From assembly GCA_963799815.1 (NCBI GenBank), contig CAWCYG010000004.1, positions 62,001 to 126,000 on the forward strand: DNA of 64,000 bases, given 5' to 3'. Below are positions 1 through 8,066 of the stretch, one piece after another. Made by a program: the position numbers and the translations under genes. This stretch comes from JBDTSW01 sp963799815. Lineage in GTDB: Bacteria; Actinomycetota; Thermoleophilia; Solirubrobacterales; 70-9. Numbering within the stretch: position 1 is the first letter of the stretch; every line of letters begins with the position of its first letter. The notes below the pieces were generated by a model. It worked only from the letters and a program-made list of their open reading frames with translations. It did no database searches and was not told the DNA's origin.

Positions 1-1385
1 CCGCGGTCGACGTCGCTGAGGCCGACGATGAGAAGCTCGTCGCGCCCCAGTGAGTCGCACTCGGCGCGCAGCGCCGCGAGCGCCTCGCCATTTCCGTTCG
101 AGAGCGGCACCAGCGCCCGGACCCGGTCGCGCCGGGAGTCGAACAGGGCCCGTGGATAGAGCTTGCGCAGCCGCGTCTCGAGACGGGCTGCGAGCTCCGG
201 CCAGGGCAGGGCCGCCTCGTCTGCACCCGGCCCGCGCTCAGCGTGCAGGAATAGGTGCGAGCGGCCGAGGTCGCAACGCGTCTCGCTCGCCTTCGCCTCG
301 GCCGTCTCGACCGAGCCGGCGGCGAGCGCATCGAACATGTCCCTGACCGTGTTCTCCGCGGTCAACCGCTCGATCAGCTCCGCCTTCTTGAGCCCGACCG
401 CCGTCTGGTCGGCGACGGCGCCCAGCAGCTCTGCGTCCTCCTCCGTGAACTGCCTCCCGTCCGCCAGGCAGCAGAGCACGCCGAGCTGCTCGTCGCGGGC
501 GACCAGCGGCGCCACCAGCAGCGACCCCTCGTCGACGTCCGGCCAGAGCTCTCGCGCGACCCGGCCCCGTCCGCCTCGGCCCCGCCCGTTCGCCCGCCGC
601 ATCAGGTCTAGAACGAGGCCGGCCCCGCCGGGGCGTGCGCTGGGCGCGGGCGCGCCCTCGGGATCGGAGCTCGCCAGCCGGAGCTCGTCCGTCTGGACGT
701 CGAGGCGGTAGATCTGGCAGGAGTCGGCGCGCAGCAGCTCACGGGCCCCACGAGCGACGGCGTCGTAGAGATCCTCCCGCAGCGTCACGGCCGCGAGCAC
801 CTGGCTCAACCGAGCGAGGGTGGTCAGCGCCTGCACCCGTCGGCGGGTCTCCTCGTAGAGCTGCGCGTTCTCGATCGCCCCGGCAACCAGCGACGCGGTA
901 TGGACGAGGAAGTTGAGGACGTCATCCTCGAACTCCCGCGGCGCCTCGGTGTGGAGCACGATGACGCCGATCACGTCGCCGGACTTGGCCAGGATCGGGA
1001 CCGCGACCATCGACTGGAAGTCCTCCTCCTCGAGCTCTGGGACGAACTTCATCCGCGGATCCGCCATCGCGTTCTCGCGGATGAACTCAGGGGTTTCGGT
1101 GCGGGCCACCCAGCCCGCCAGGCCCTCGTTCACTCCCAGTCCGAGCTCGCCGACGAACTGCGAGTAGCGGGGCGAGGCCGCCCGCAGCTCCAGGCGGTCA
1201 TCCTCGAGGAAGTAGATGAAGCAGGCATGGCAGGCGGTCGCATCGGTTGCGATATCGACGATGCCGCCGAGCACGCGGTCGAGATCGAGGGAGGAGGAAA
1301 CGGTCTTGATGACCGCGTAGAGCGTCTCGTTCTCCCGCCGCACACGGCGCGCGGCCTCCTCCTCTTCGACGAGCTGCAGGTTCAA
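1..1385 (-). CDS. PucR/CdaR-family regulator with two GAF domains (partial, runs off left edge)
   Basis: Only the 5' part of the gene is present: about 461 codons are visible without a stop. Residues ~20-180 and ~190-325 read as two successive GAF sensor domains; the second ends QTAVGLKKAELIERL. Residues ~330-461 match the GGDEF-like middle domain of PucR/CdaR regulators (LTAENTVRDMFDALAAG and following), so a C-terminal helix-turn-helix is expected outside the window. The TTG start was chosen because GGAGG lies six bases upstream of it. The gene is divergent from the ammonium transporter 160 bp away, which makes that transporter a plausible target. The ligand cannot be read from the sequence. 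Confidence 0.8.
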   Translation of the reverse strand, partial: MNLQLVEEEEAARRVRRENETLYAVIKTVSSSLDLDRVLGGIVDIATDATACHACFIYFLEDDRLELRAASPRYSQFVGELGLGVNEGLAGWVARTETPEFIRENAMADPRMKFVPELEEEDFQSMVAVPILAKSGDVIGVIVLHTEAPREFEDDVLNFLVHTASLVAGAIENAQLYEETRRRVQALTTLARLSQVLAAVTLREDLYDAVARGARELLRADSCQIYRLDVQTDELRLASSDPEGAPAPSARPGGAGLVLDLMRRANGRGRGGRGRVARELWPDVDEGSLLVAPLVARDEQLGVLCCLADGRQFTEEDAELLGAVADQTAVGLKKAELIERLTAENTVRDMFDALAAGSVETAEAKASETRCDLGRSHLFLHAERGPGADEAALPWPELAARLETRLRKLYPRALFDSRRDRVRALVPLSNGNGEALAALRAECDSLGRDELLIVGLSDVDR

Positions 1386-1506
1386 TCGACACCTCCGTTT
1401 TGTGGGGAGTCCGCGGGCGGGTTGGCGCATCCTAGTCACGAGGGCCGTGTGACGCTCTATGGGTCAACCACACACTCGCAGTGGCCAAAGTATGGGCTGA
1501 TGCCTA

Positions 1507-1536
1507 TTGTCACAGCGCTCCCAGTAGGGATACGTT
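1507..1536 (+). promoter_or_regulatory. candidate amt promoter (TTGTCA-N18-TACGTT)
   Basis: TTGTCA at 1507-1512 and TACGTT at 1531-1536 are separated by 18 bp just before the ATG at 1546. A start site about 7 nt after the -10 would leave almost no 5' leader. No strong Shine-Dalgarno precedes the ATG, which fits leaderless translation, common in Actinobacteria. This rests on pattern only. Confidence 0.35.
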
Positions 1537-1545
1537 TGCGAACGG

Positions 1546-3018
1546 ATGGACTTCCTGCTCGGTCAGGTGGAGAACCTCGAGGACGCGGCTTCCGCCGAGA
1601 GCCTCGGGCTTGACAGCGTCATCCTCGGCGAGCAGTTCTACTTCTTCACCGTCGTGATCATGTGGCTCATCCACGTGGGCTTCATGACGTACGAGACCGG
1701 CGTTGCGCGCCGCAAGAACGCGCTCGCCACGGCGATGAAGAACATCCTCACGATCGCCGTCGTCACCCCGAGCTTCTACTACTTCGGTTGGTGGATCTAC
1801 AACTGCAACATGCCGGGCTTCCCACCGATCGGCCCGAACAGCACCGACTTCACAGCCGCGGCGTGTCAGGGCGGGATCCCATGGTCGGACATCTTCGGGC
1901 CGAACCTGGCGAACAACATCAATCTCGTCTTCTTCCTCGCCTTCCTTCTGTTCAGCTGGACGACCGCCTCGATCATGTCCGGTGCGCTGATCGAGCGGGT
2001 GCGGCTCTCCGCGTACCTCGTGCTCGCGGTCCTGCTCGGGTCGGCGGTGTGGATCCTCGACGCCGCCTGGGGCTGGAGCTTCGGCGGCTGGCTGACGCTG
2101 CGCTTCGGCTTCCACGATTCGATCGCCTCCGCGGTCGTCCACGGCGTCTCAGGTGCCTTCACCCTCGGCGTGCTGTTCAACCTCGGGCCCCGGATCGGGA
2201 AGTACACGAAGGAGGGGTTGGCCCGAACCTTCAGACCCCACAACATCCATATGACCTTGATGGGGCTGATGCTGATCTTCACCGGCTTCTACGCCTTCTA
2301 CGCCGCCTGCCTGGTGATCGTCTCGACCACCTTCCCCGGCTGGGCCAACATCTACCTCAGCCCCACGACGCTTGGCTCGATCGCGATGATCATCACCTTC
2401 GGCTTCGCCGGTGGCTTCACGGGTGGCTACTTTGCCAGCCGCGGCGACCCGTTCTGGACGGTGTCCGGCGGCCTTGCCGGAGTGATCTCCGTGTCCGCCG
2501 GGGCCGATGTCTACGCGCCCACCTTGGGCTACCTGATCGCCGCCGGCACCGCAGCGCTCACCGTCTGGGTCGGCAACTGGATCGAGACCAAGATGCGGGT
2601 CGACGACGTCGTCGGCGCGGTCTCCGTGCACGGGTTCGCCGGGTTCATGGGGATCCTCTGGGTGGGGGTGTTTGCAGCCGGCTACCCAACCGGGGTGAAC
2701 AACGTCGAGAGCTCGATGGGTGGTCAGCTGATTGGCCTGGCGACCTTCCTGCCGCTCGGCTTCCTCACCGGGTGGTTCGCGTCCTGGGTTCTGAAGAAGC
2801 TCAACCTGCTTCGCGTACCGCCGGAGGTCGAGGTCGATGGAATAGACATGGCCGAGTACGACCCCGATATCCACGTGCCGGAGTTTGCCCCGGCTGAGGA
2901 TCTCGTGATTGAGCCCGATGGGACCCGGGTGCCCGCCGACGCGGTGCAGGCCGCCGCGGCGCGCGAGCTGGTGACGCCGATGGCAGCCCGACCCACGCCT
3001 AGGGAAGGACCAGGCTAA
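1546..3018 (+). CDS. amt: Amt family ammonium transporter
   Basis: This 490-residue integral membrane protein of the Amt/MEP/Rh family takes up ammonium. The pore twin histidines are visible: His199 in SAVVHG and His362 in VSVHGFAG. Asp191, eight residues before His199, matches the conserved family Asp. The family signature appears as TTASIMSGALIERVRLSAY. About 11 hydrophobic segments can be counted. After the last one comes a ~60-residue acidic, hydrophilic C-terminal tail. The stop overlaps the start of the next small membrane gene (TAATG), so the two are co-translated. The position ahead of amine ligase and glutamate-synthase-like genes suggests handling of ammonium released or consumed by amine metabolism. 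The family is certain; methylammonium transport is possible but not shown. Confidence 0.93.
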   Translation: MDFLLGQVENLEDAASAESLGLDSVILGEQFYFFTVVIMWLIHVGFMTYETGVARRKNALATAMKNILTIAVVTPSFYYFGWWIYNCNMPGFPPIGPNSTDFTAAACQGGIPWSDIFGPNLANNINLVFFLAFLLFSWTTASIMSGALIERVRLSAYLVLAVLLGSAVWILDAAWGWSFGGWLTLRFGFHDSIASAVVHGVSGAFTLGVLFNLGPRIGKYTKEGLARTFRPHNIHMTLMGLMLIFTGFYAFYAACLVIVSTTFPGWANIYLSPTTLGSIAMIITFGFAGGFTGGYFASRGDPFWTVSGGLAGVISVSAGADVYAPTLGYLIAAGTAALTVWVGNWIETKMRVDDVVGAVSVHGFAGFMGILWVGVFAAGYPTGVNNVESSMGGQLIGLATFLPLGFLTGWFASWVLKKLNLLRVPPEVEVDGIDMAEYDPDIHVPEFAPAEDLVIEPDGTRVPADAVQAAAARELVTPMAARPTPREGPG

Positions 3019-3362
3019 TGGCAGCGATCATCGATAGCGCCCCGGAGTGCGTCAGCAAGGATCCAGGGACCACGGAGGCCCGGGTCGAGGATTCGGCCGA
3101 CTTCGTTATGGGCGACCCCTACACCGAGTGCGCCGGGTTCATGACCTTCGGCCCGGGCTCGACCTACGGCGAAGAGGGCATCGGGGCGGAGGGCGCCTAC
3201 ATGGTGCTCACGTGGATCGGGATCGTCTTCATGGTCCTCGCGCTCGTCGCTTGGGTCGCTTATGAGAACCGTCGTCTGATCGCCTACTCGCTCGGCGTCG
3301 GCCGCGGATATGACGAGCCGGACGTGCCGCAGCCGGGAATGACGCCGGAGGTCAAGGAGTAG
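3018..3362 (+). CDS. small single-pass membrane protein, unknown
   Basis: A 114-residue protein whose ATG overlaps the amt stop codon. Residues ~1-58 are polar and acidic with two cysteines (Cys12, Cys38). One hydrophobic helix follows at ~62-83 (MVLTWIGIVFMVLALVAWVA), then a short polar tail ending PEVKE. No family is recognised. Tight coupling to amt and to the next single-pass gene suggests an accessory or stabilising partner of the transporter, but that is inference from position. Confidence 0.7.
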   Translation: MAAIIDSAPECVSKDPGTTEARVEDSADFVMGDPYTECAGFMTFGPGSTYGEEGIGAEGAYMVLTWIGIVFMVLALVAWVAYENRRLIAYSLGVGRGYDEPDVPQPGMTPEVKE

Positions 3363-3366
3363 ATGA

Positions 3367-3519
3367 ATGAAGCGTAAGCAGATCGAGTTTCCGCCCAAGC
3401 AGACGCACGTGCGGTCGTTCGAGCTCGGGTTGCTCGCGATCTCCATCGTCTGCGTGATCATCGTGCTGATCATCGTGCTGGGCACTGATCTCGGCGACGA
3501 GTTCCGCCCGACCATCTGA
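3367..3519 (+). CDS. 50-residue single-pass membrane protein
   Basis: A short gene four bases after the preceding stop. It encodes MKRKQIEFPPKQTHVRSFEL followed by a strongly hydrophobic helix (LLAISIVCVIIVLIIVLG, residues ~22-39) and a short acidic tail. The basic N-terminus predicts the N-in orientation. Codon use and GC at third positions match the neighbours. It is the second single-pass protein directly downstream of amt; function unknown. An alternative ATG at 3363 gives only four codons. Confidence 0.6.
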   Translation: MKRKQIEFPPKQTHVRSFELGLLAISIVCVIIVLIIVLGTDLGDEFRPTI

Positions 3520-3542
3520 GCTACGCCGCCTACACTCGTCCC

Positions 3543-3935
3543 GTGTCGACTTCGAGCGACGCGGGCGCCGGGCCGCTCGCCGAGAAACGCGCGCGCCGGG
3601 CGCCCACCTGGCCTCGGTTCGCGGTCGTCGCAGCGGTGCTCGTGCTCGCCTTCATAGTCTCGCGGGCGTCGGAGTCCGAGGTGACTCAGGAGGATGCGAT
3701 CGCGACGGCGACCGAGCAGATCGACTTCGTCCCCGAGGACACCCAGATCCGCCTGCTGCGACAGGGCCTTGACCGCCACCCGTTCTGGATCGTCTCGCTC
3801 TCGATCCCAACGCCGAACACCGGCGACCAGGCGTATTCCGAGCTCGCGGTGGTTCGCATCGATGCCGAGAGTGGCGATATCGTCGAGTTCCGCGAGCAGA
3901 AGGACACCCCGCGCGGTTCGGAGCAGGCGCCCTAA
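3543..3935 (+). CDS. membrane-anchored small protein, PepSY-like tail
   Basis: A 130-residue protein with a GTG start. Residues 1-25 are polar and basic, followed by one membrane anchor (~25-41, FAVVAAVLVLAFIVSRA). The exported part (~45-130) contains an EDAIATATEQI helix and a strand pattern ending AVVRIDAESGDIVEFREQ, which resembles the PepSY fold in which a short helix precedes a sheet. That assignment is weak. It lies between the amt group and a glutamine-amidotransferase-like gene in the same direction. Function unknown. Confidence 0.6.
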   Translation: MSTSSDAGAGPLAEKRARRAPTWPRFAVVAAVLVLAFIVSRASESEVTQEDAIATATEQIDFVPEDTQIRLLRQGLDRHPFWIVSLSIPTPNTGDQAYSELAVVRIDAESGDIVEFREQKDTPRGSEQAP

Positions 3936-3943
3936 GGCGGCCC

Positions 3944-4663
3944 GTGCGCGTACTCGTCCTCCAGCACATCGCCTGCGAGCACCCGGGGGTGTTCTCCGAG
4001 GTGATGCGAGAGCGCGGCGCCGAGGCCGTGGCAGTTGAGCTCGACGAGGGCGAGCGGCTGCCGGACTGGCGCGAGTTCGACGCGGTGCTGGCGATGGGCG
4101 GTCCGATGGGCGCGGGCGACGATGCGGAGCACCCGTGGCTCACAGCCGAGAAGCGGCTGGTCACCGAAGCGGTCGAGGCGGGGCGACCCTTCCTTGGCGT
4201 CTGCCTCGGCGTGCAGCTCCTCGCCGCCGCGCTCGGCGCCCCCGTGTACGCGGCCGAGCGGGCCGAGGTTGGCCTGCTCGAGGTCAAGCTCACGGGCGAG
4301 GGACGCGAGGACCGCCTGTTCGCGGGCATCGACGAGCCCCTGGTCTCGCTCCAGTGGCATGGCGACACCTTCGACCTGCCGCCGGGGGCGGTTCGCCTGG
4401 CGCGATCGCCGCTGGCCGAAAACCAGGCGTTTCGGGTCGGCGAGCGCGCCTACGGCGTCCAGTTCCACCTCGAGGTGACCGGCGAGATGGCGCGCGAGTG
4501 GGATCAGGTCCCGGCGTATCGCCGCTCACTCGCCGAGACCCTCGGCGAGGAACGCGGCGCCGAGTTCATCGCCGACGTGGAGCGTCGCGGGGAGGAACTG
4601 CACGCGCCCGCTCGGCAACTGTTCGCGAATTGGCTCGAGATCGCAGCGAACGGCAGCGCTTGA
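3944..4663 (+). CDS. type 1 glutamine amidotransferase (GMP synthase-like)
   Basis: A 239-residue class I amidotransferase fold. The nucleophile elbow GVCLGVQLL holds Cys87, and His175 and Glu177 in QFHLEV complete the triad. The oxyanion-hole region is AMGGPMGAGDD. Such stand-alone proteins hydrolyse glutamine or gamma-glutamyl amides; the family includes gamma-glutamyl hydrolases acting on glutamylated amines. Its place directly upstream of a C1/amine island makes a gamma-glutamylamide substrate attractive, but that is inference. The start is GTG, eight bases after the preceding stop region. Confidence 0.8.
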   Translation: MRVLVLQHIACEHPGVFSEVMRERGAEAVAVELDEGERLPDWREFDAVLAMGGPMGAGDDAEHPWLTAEKRLVTEAVEAGRPFLGVCLGVQLLAAALGAPVYAAERAEVGLLEVKLTGEGREDRLFAGIDEPLVSLQWHGDTFDLPPGAVRLARSPLAENQAFRVGERAYGVQFHLEVTGEMAREWDQVPAYRRSLAETLGEERGAEFIADVERRGEELHAPARQLFANWLEIAANGSA

Positions 4664-4666
4664 GAA

Positions 4667-4697
4667 TGTACCTTTTTGTCCAATCCCCGGATATAGT
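4667..4697 (+). promoter_or_regulatory. GntR-type operator and -10 element of the formate dehydrogenase operon
   Basis: The interrupted palindrome TGTAC-CTTTTT-GTCCA lies at 4667-4682 and a -10 box TATAGT at 4692-4697. The 38 bases 4667-4704 match 11925-11962 at 32 positions with identical spacing, so these are two copies of one promoter/operator. The operator covers the -35 region, which fits repression. The adjacent GntR/UTRA protein (11132-11941) is the likely binder. Confidence 0.7.
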
Positions 4698-4734
4698 GCG
4701 GCGAGACCGCATCCGCCCGCAAGGAGGCTGACCG

Positions 4735-5892
4735 ATGGCGACGATCCTCTGCGTCCTCTACGACGACCCAGTCGACGGCTACCCGCCCGACTACTCACGC
4801 GACGAAGTGCCCAAGATCGAGGGTTACCCCGACGGCCAGACAGCGCCGACTCCCGACCAGCTCGATTTCACGCCGGGCGAGCTGCTCGGGTGCGTCTCCG
4901 GCGAGCTCGGCCTGCGCAAGTTCCTCGAGGACGCCGGCCACACCCTGATCGTCACCTCCGACAAGGAGGGCGAGGACTCGGAGCTCGACCAGAACCTGGC
5001 CGACGCCGAGGTGGTGATCTCACAGCCGTTCTGGCCGGCTTACATGACCCGTGAGCGGATCGCCAAGGCCCCAAACCTGAAGCTCATCATCACCGCTGGG
5101 ATCGGCTCCGATCACACCGACCTCGACGCTGCGGTCGAGGCGGGGATCACGGTCGCCGAGATCACCTACTCGAACTCGATCAGCGTTTCCGAGCACGTCG
5201 TGATGATGATCCTCGGCCTCGTTCGCAACTACATCCCGATGCACCAGATCGTCCTCGACGGCGGCTGGAAGATCGCGGATGCGGTCTCGCGCTCCTACGA
5301 CCTCGAGGGGATGCAGGTGGGCACCGTCGCGGCCGGCAGGATCGGTACCGCGGTGCTGAGGCGGCTGAAGCCGTTCGAGGTCGGTCTCCACTACACGGAC
5401 CGACACCGGCTTCCGCCCGAGGTCGAAGAGGAGCTCGGCGCGACCTTCCACGAGTCCACCGAGGCGATGGTCCCGGAGATGGACGTGGTTACGATCAACT
5501 GCCCGCTCCATCCCGAGACCGAGCACATGTTCGACGACGAGATGATCGGCAAGATGAAGCGCGGATCGTTCATCGTCAACACCGCGCGGGGGAAGATCTG
5601 CGACCGCGACGCTGTCGTCAGGGCGCTCGAGTCGGGCCAGCTCGCGGGCTACGCGGGCGACGTCTGGTACCCGCAGCCGGCGCCCGAGGACCATCCGTGG
5701 CGGACGATGCCGCACCACGGTATGACCCCGCACACGTCGGGCTCGAGCCTCTCGGCCCAGGCCCGGTACGCGGCCGGCACGCGCGAGATCCTCGAGCACT
5801 ACTTCGCGGGGGAGCCGATCCGCGAGGAGTACCTGATCGTCGAAGGCGGCAAGCTGGCCGGCGCCGGCGCCCACTCCTACTCGACTAGATGA
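4735..5892 (+). CDS. fdh: NAD-dependent formate dehydrogenase
   Basis: A 385-residue D-2-hydroxyacid-dehydrogenase-fold enzyme that oxidises formate to CO2 with NAD+. It follows the Pseudomonas/Mycobacterium-type FDH closely: the Rossmann motif AGRIG at ~200, HYTDRHRL with the NAD-selective Asp near 222, NTARGK with the catalytic Arg near 285, and MTPHTSG with catalytic His333. The C-terminus GAHSYSTR is family-typical. AAGGAGG eight bases before the ATG fixes the start. It is the last step of the C1 route encoded here (Fhs releases formate) and would supply NADH. It is followed by the folD-like gene after 39 bp and sits behind a GntR-type operator. Confidence 0.95.
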   Translation: MATILCVLYDDPVDGYPPDYSRDEVPKIEGYPDGQTAPTPDQLDFTPGELLGCVSGELGLRKFLEDAGHTLIVTSDKEGEDSELDQNLADAEVVISQPFWPAYMTRERIAKAPNLKLIITAGIGSDHTDLDAAVEAGITVAEITYSNSISVSEHVVMMILGLVRNYIPMHQIVLDGGWKIADAVSRSYDLEGMQVGTVAAGRIGTAVLRRLKPFEVGLHYTDRHRLPPEVEEELGATFHESTEAMVPEMDVVTINCPLHPETEHMFDDEMIGKMKRGSFIVNTARGKICDRDAVVRALESGQLAGYAGDVWYPQPAPEDHPWRTMPHHGMTPHTSGSSLSAQARYAAGTREILEHYFAGEPIREEYLIVEGGKLAGAGAHSYSTR

Positions 5893-5931
5893 CCCCGGTG
5901 GCCGTGGAGGCAACCATCTGAGAGGGCGAGC

Positions 5932-6840
5932 ATGGGGTTCTCGAACGTCCACGGCATCCCGGGTCTCCCCGGGGTCAGCCGCGAGGCCCGGGTCCTCGAC
6001 GGCCGCGCGGCGGCAGCCGCGGTTTGCGAGCGCGTCGCGGCGCATGTCTCCGACCGCCACGCGGTCGGCGAGGCCGCGCCGTCCCTGGCGACGATCGTCG
6101 TCGGCGAGAGCCCGGCCGCGTCGGCATTCGTCGCGGCCACCGATGCGGCGTGCAGCCGGACCGGCGTGTCGTTCTCGCTCCACCGTTTCGGGGCGGAGGT
6201 ATCCGAGGACAAGCTCGAGGCCTGCATCGGCGCGCTCAACGACGATTCGACGGTCAGCGGGATCCTGCTTCAGCTACCGCTGCCCGTGACCCTCGACCCG
6301 AGGCCGCTGCTCGAGCGGATCGACCCGCACAAGGACGTCGACGGCCTCCACCTCGCAGACCCCGGGCGGCTCGCCAAGCACGGCGCCCTGCCGCCGGCCA
6401 CCGCGAAGGGCATCGTCGCCCTGCTCGATCATCATGGGGTCCAGCTGGCGGGCCGCCGCGCTGTGGTGATCGGGCGCTCGGAGCTGGTCGGGAGGCCGGT
6501 GGCGGCGCTTTTGAGTCGTCGGGACAGCACGGTGACCGTGTGCCACACGCGAACCCGCGAGCTTGAGCATGAGTGTCGAAGGGCGGAGATCCTGATCGTC
6601 GCCGCTGGCCGGCCGCACCTGATCGGCGAGGCTCACGTCCGCCACGGCGCGACCGTCATCGATGTCGGCATCCATCGCGCGGGCGAGCGCCTGACCGGTG
6701 ACGTCGATTTCGAGGCCGTGCGCCGCCGCGCGGGCGCCGTGTCCCCGGTCCCGGGCGGGGTGGGCCCGATGACGGTCGCGTCGCTGCTCGAGAACACCCT
6801 GGCGGCGGCGACGAGCCGAGCGCCCGTGGCTGTCGGCTAG
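5932..6840 (+). CDS. folD: FolD-like methylene-THF dehydrogenase lacking the cyclohydrolase Lys
   Basis: A 302-residue FolD-family protein (methylene-THF dehydrogenase/methenyl-THF cyclohydrolase). Present are LLQLPLP, KDVDGLH, the NAD(P) loop GRSELVGRP and the PGGVGPMT end motif. The usual catalytic YVxxK of the N-terminal domain reads F-V-A-A-T here (Phe66, Thr70), so the Tyr and Lys needed for cyclohydrolase chemistry are both missing. In characterised FolD enzymes, loss of this Lys removes cyclohydrolase activity. A separate cyclohydrolase (fchA, 21044-21616) exists in the same island, so this protein may act as a dehydrogenase only. It is co-directional with fdh and convergent with the aminotransferase by four bases. 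Confidence 0.88.
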   Translation: MGFSNVHGIPGLPGVSREARVLDGRAAAAAVCERVAAHVSDRHAVGEAAPSLATIVVGESPAASAFVAATDAACSRTGVSFSLHRFGAEVSEDKLEACIGALNDDSTVSGILLQLPLPVTLDPRPLLERIDPHKDVDGLHLADPGRLAKHGALPPATAKGIVALLDHHGVQLAGRRAVVIGRSELVGRPVAALLSRRDSTVTVCHTRTRELEHECRRAEILIVAAGRPHLIGEAHVRHGATVIDVGIHRAGERLTGDVDFEAVRRRAGAVSPVPGGVGPMTVASLLENTLAAATSRAPVAVG

Positions 6841-8003
6841 GCGACGGCGACGGCCGGGCTCTCAACCCGCGCCATCAGAGCCTCGAACACCCGGTCGGCG
6901 GTGTCGATCGACGCGTTCGGGCCCATCAGCCCGACGCGCCACATCGGTGGCGCCTGCGGGCCGAGGCCGCCGCCAACCTCGATCCCCTCCTCGGTTAGGA
7001 GCCGCGTCTGGACCGCCTTCCCGTCGGTCTCATCGGGCACCCGGATCGCGGTCAGCTGCGGGAGCTGATGGTCCGGTTCCGCGACCAGCTCGAGGCCCGC
7101 CGCGCGTACCCGCTCCTGCAGATGCGCTCCGGCTGCCGCGTGGCGCGCCCAACGTTGCTCGAGGCCCTCGAGCAGGAGCTGCCGCAGCACCTCGTGCAGC
7201 GCGTAGATGTGGAGGATCGGTGCGGTGTGGTGGTAGGTCGCCGGGCGCTCGACCCAGTAGTCGCGCAGCAGCTCGAGATCGAGCGAGAACGGGACCGGCG
7301 TCCGCCGCTTGCGGCGCCGCTCGAGGGCGCGATCCGAAACCGCAACGGGGGACATGCCGGGGGGCGCGGCGAGGCACTTCTGGGTGCACGAGTAGGCGTA
7401 GTCGATACCCCACTCGTCGAAGTCGAGCTCAACGCCCCCGAGTGTCGTAACGCAGTCGACCATGAGCAGGGTCTCGCCTCCGAGCATCCCCGCTCCGAGC
7501 TCGGCGACAGGGTGCTCGCTGCCCGTTGAGGTCTCGCCGTGAACGACCGCCAAGAGAGCGGCGTCGGGGTGGCGGTCGAGCGCATCGAGCAGCTGATCGT
7601 TGGGGACGTGCTCCCCCCAGTCCGCCGAGACCTCGTGGACGCGCGCCCCACAGCGCCGTGCGACCTCCGCGAGGCGCGCGCCGAAGAACCCGCTGGCGCC
7701 GACGATCACGGTCTCGCCAGGCTCCACCAGGTTCACCAGGCCCGCCTCCATCCCGGCCGTGCCGGTGGACTGGAGGGGCAGGACGAGGCCGGATTGCGCC
7801 CGGTAGGCGCTGCGCAGCAACTCGACCAGGTCGAGCAGGATGTCGTGCAACTCAGGATCGAGGTGCCCGAGCATGGGCCTGCTCATCGCGTCAAGCGCGG
7901 CCGGGTCGACGTTGGTCGGGCCGGGGCCGCAGAGCAGTCTCGTCGACGGTGAGAGGGTCTCTGGTCGTTCGCTCATGGTGGGACATTCGCACAGCTTGCT
8001 CAT
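6837..8003 (-). CDS. sgaA: serine-glyoxylate/alanine-glyoxylate class V aminotransferase
   Basis: A 388-residue PLP enzyme of class V. The Schiff-base lysine is Lys209 in YSCTQKCL, following the cofactor Asp in MVDCVTTLGG. The GPGPTNV start and PPMWRVGLMG end are typical of serine-glyoxylate and alanine-glyoxylate aminotransferases. With a malyl-CoA lyase family gene nearby it suggests serine-cycle-type handling of glyoxylate and C1-derived serine. It is divergent from a LysR regulator across a 63-bp gap carrying a possible operator (8023-8038). The exact amino donor is not determinable. Confidence 0.85.
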   Translation of the reverse strand: MSKLCECPTMSERPETLSPSTRLLCGPGPTNVDPAALDAMSRPMLGHLDPELHDILLDLVELLRSAYRAQSGLVLPLQSTGTAGMEAGLVNLVEPGETVIVGASGFFGARLAEVARRCGARVHEVSADWGEHVPNDQLLDALDRHPDAALLAVVHGETSTGSEHPVAELGAGMLGGETLLMVDCVTTLGGVELDFDEWGIDYAYSCTQKCLAAPPGMSPVAVSDRALERRRKRRTPVPFSLDLELLRDYWVERPATYHHTAPILHIYALHEVLRQLLLEGLEQRWARHAAAGAHLQERVRAAGLELVAEPDHQLPQLTAIRVPDETDGKAVQTRLLTEEGIEVGGGLGPQAPPMWRVGLMGPNASIDTADRVFEALMARVESPAVAVA

Positions 8004-8022
8004 GCGTTCAAACTAAGAAAAA

Positions 8023-8038
8023 CGTTGAATCAATAGAG
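8023..8038. promoter_or_regulatory. possible LysR-type binding site between sgaA and lysR
   Basis: CGTTGAATCAATAGAG contains the short palindrome TTGAATCAA. Twelve of its 16 bases recur at 11089-11104 upstream of the malyl-CoA lyase gene. The position 20-35 bp before the sgaA start and ~30 bp before the lysR start suits an autoregulatory LysR site. Evidence is two occurrences only. Confidence 0.3.
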
Positions 8039-8066
8039 ACAGCCCTATATATTGGCCGACGGTTCC

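Noticed and set aside
4735..5892. Alternative reading as phosphoglycerate dehydrogenase
   Set aside because: The long N-terminal insertion, the HYTDRHRL segment and the GAHSYS C-terminus are specific to NAD formate dehydrogenase.
5020..6183. Long minus-strand frame opposite fdh/folD
   Set aside because: Its residues are arginine/leucine-rich shadow sequence with no family features, and it is covered by two confidently recognised genes.
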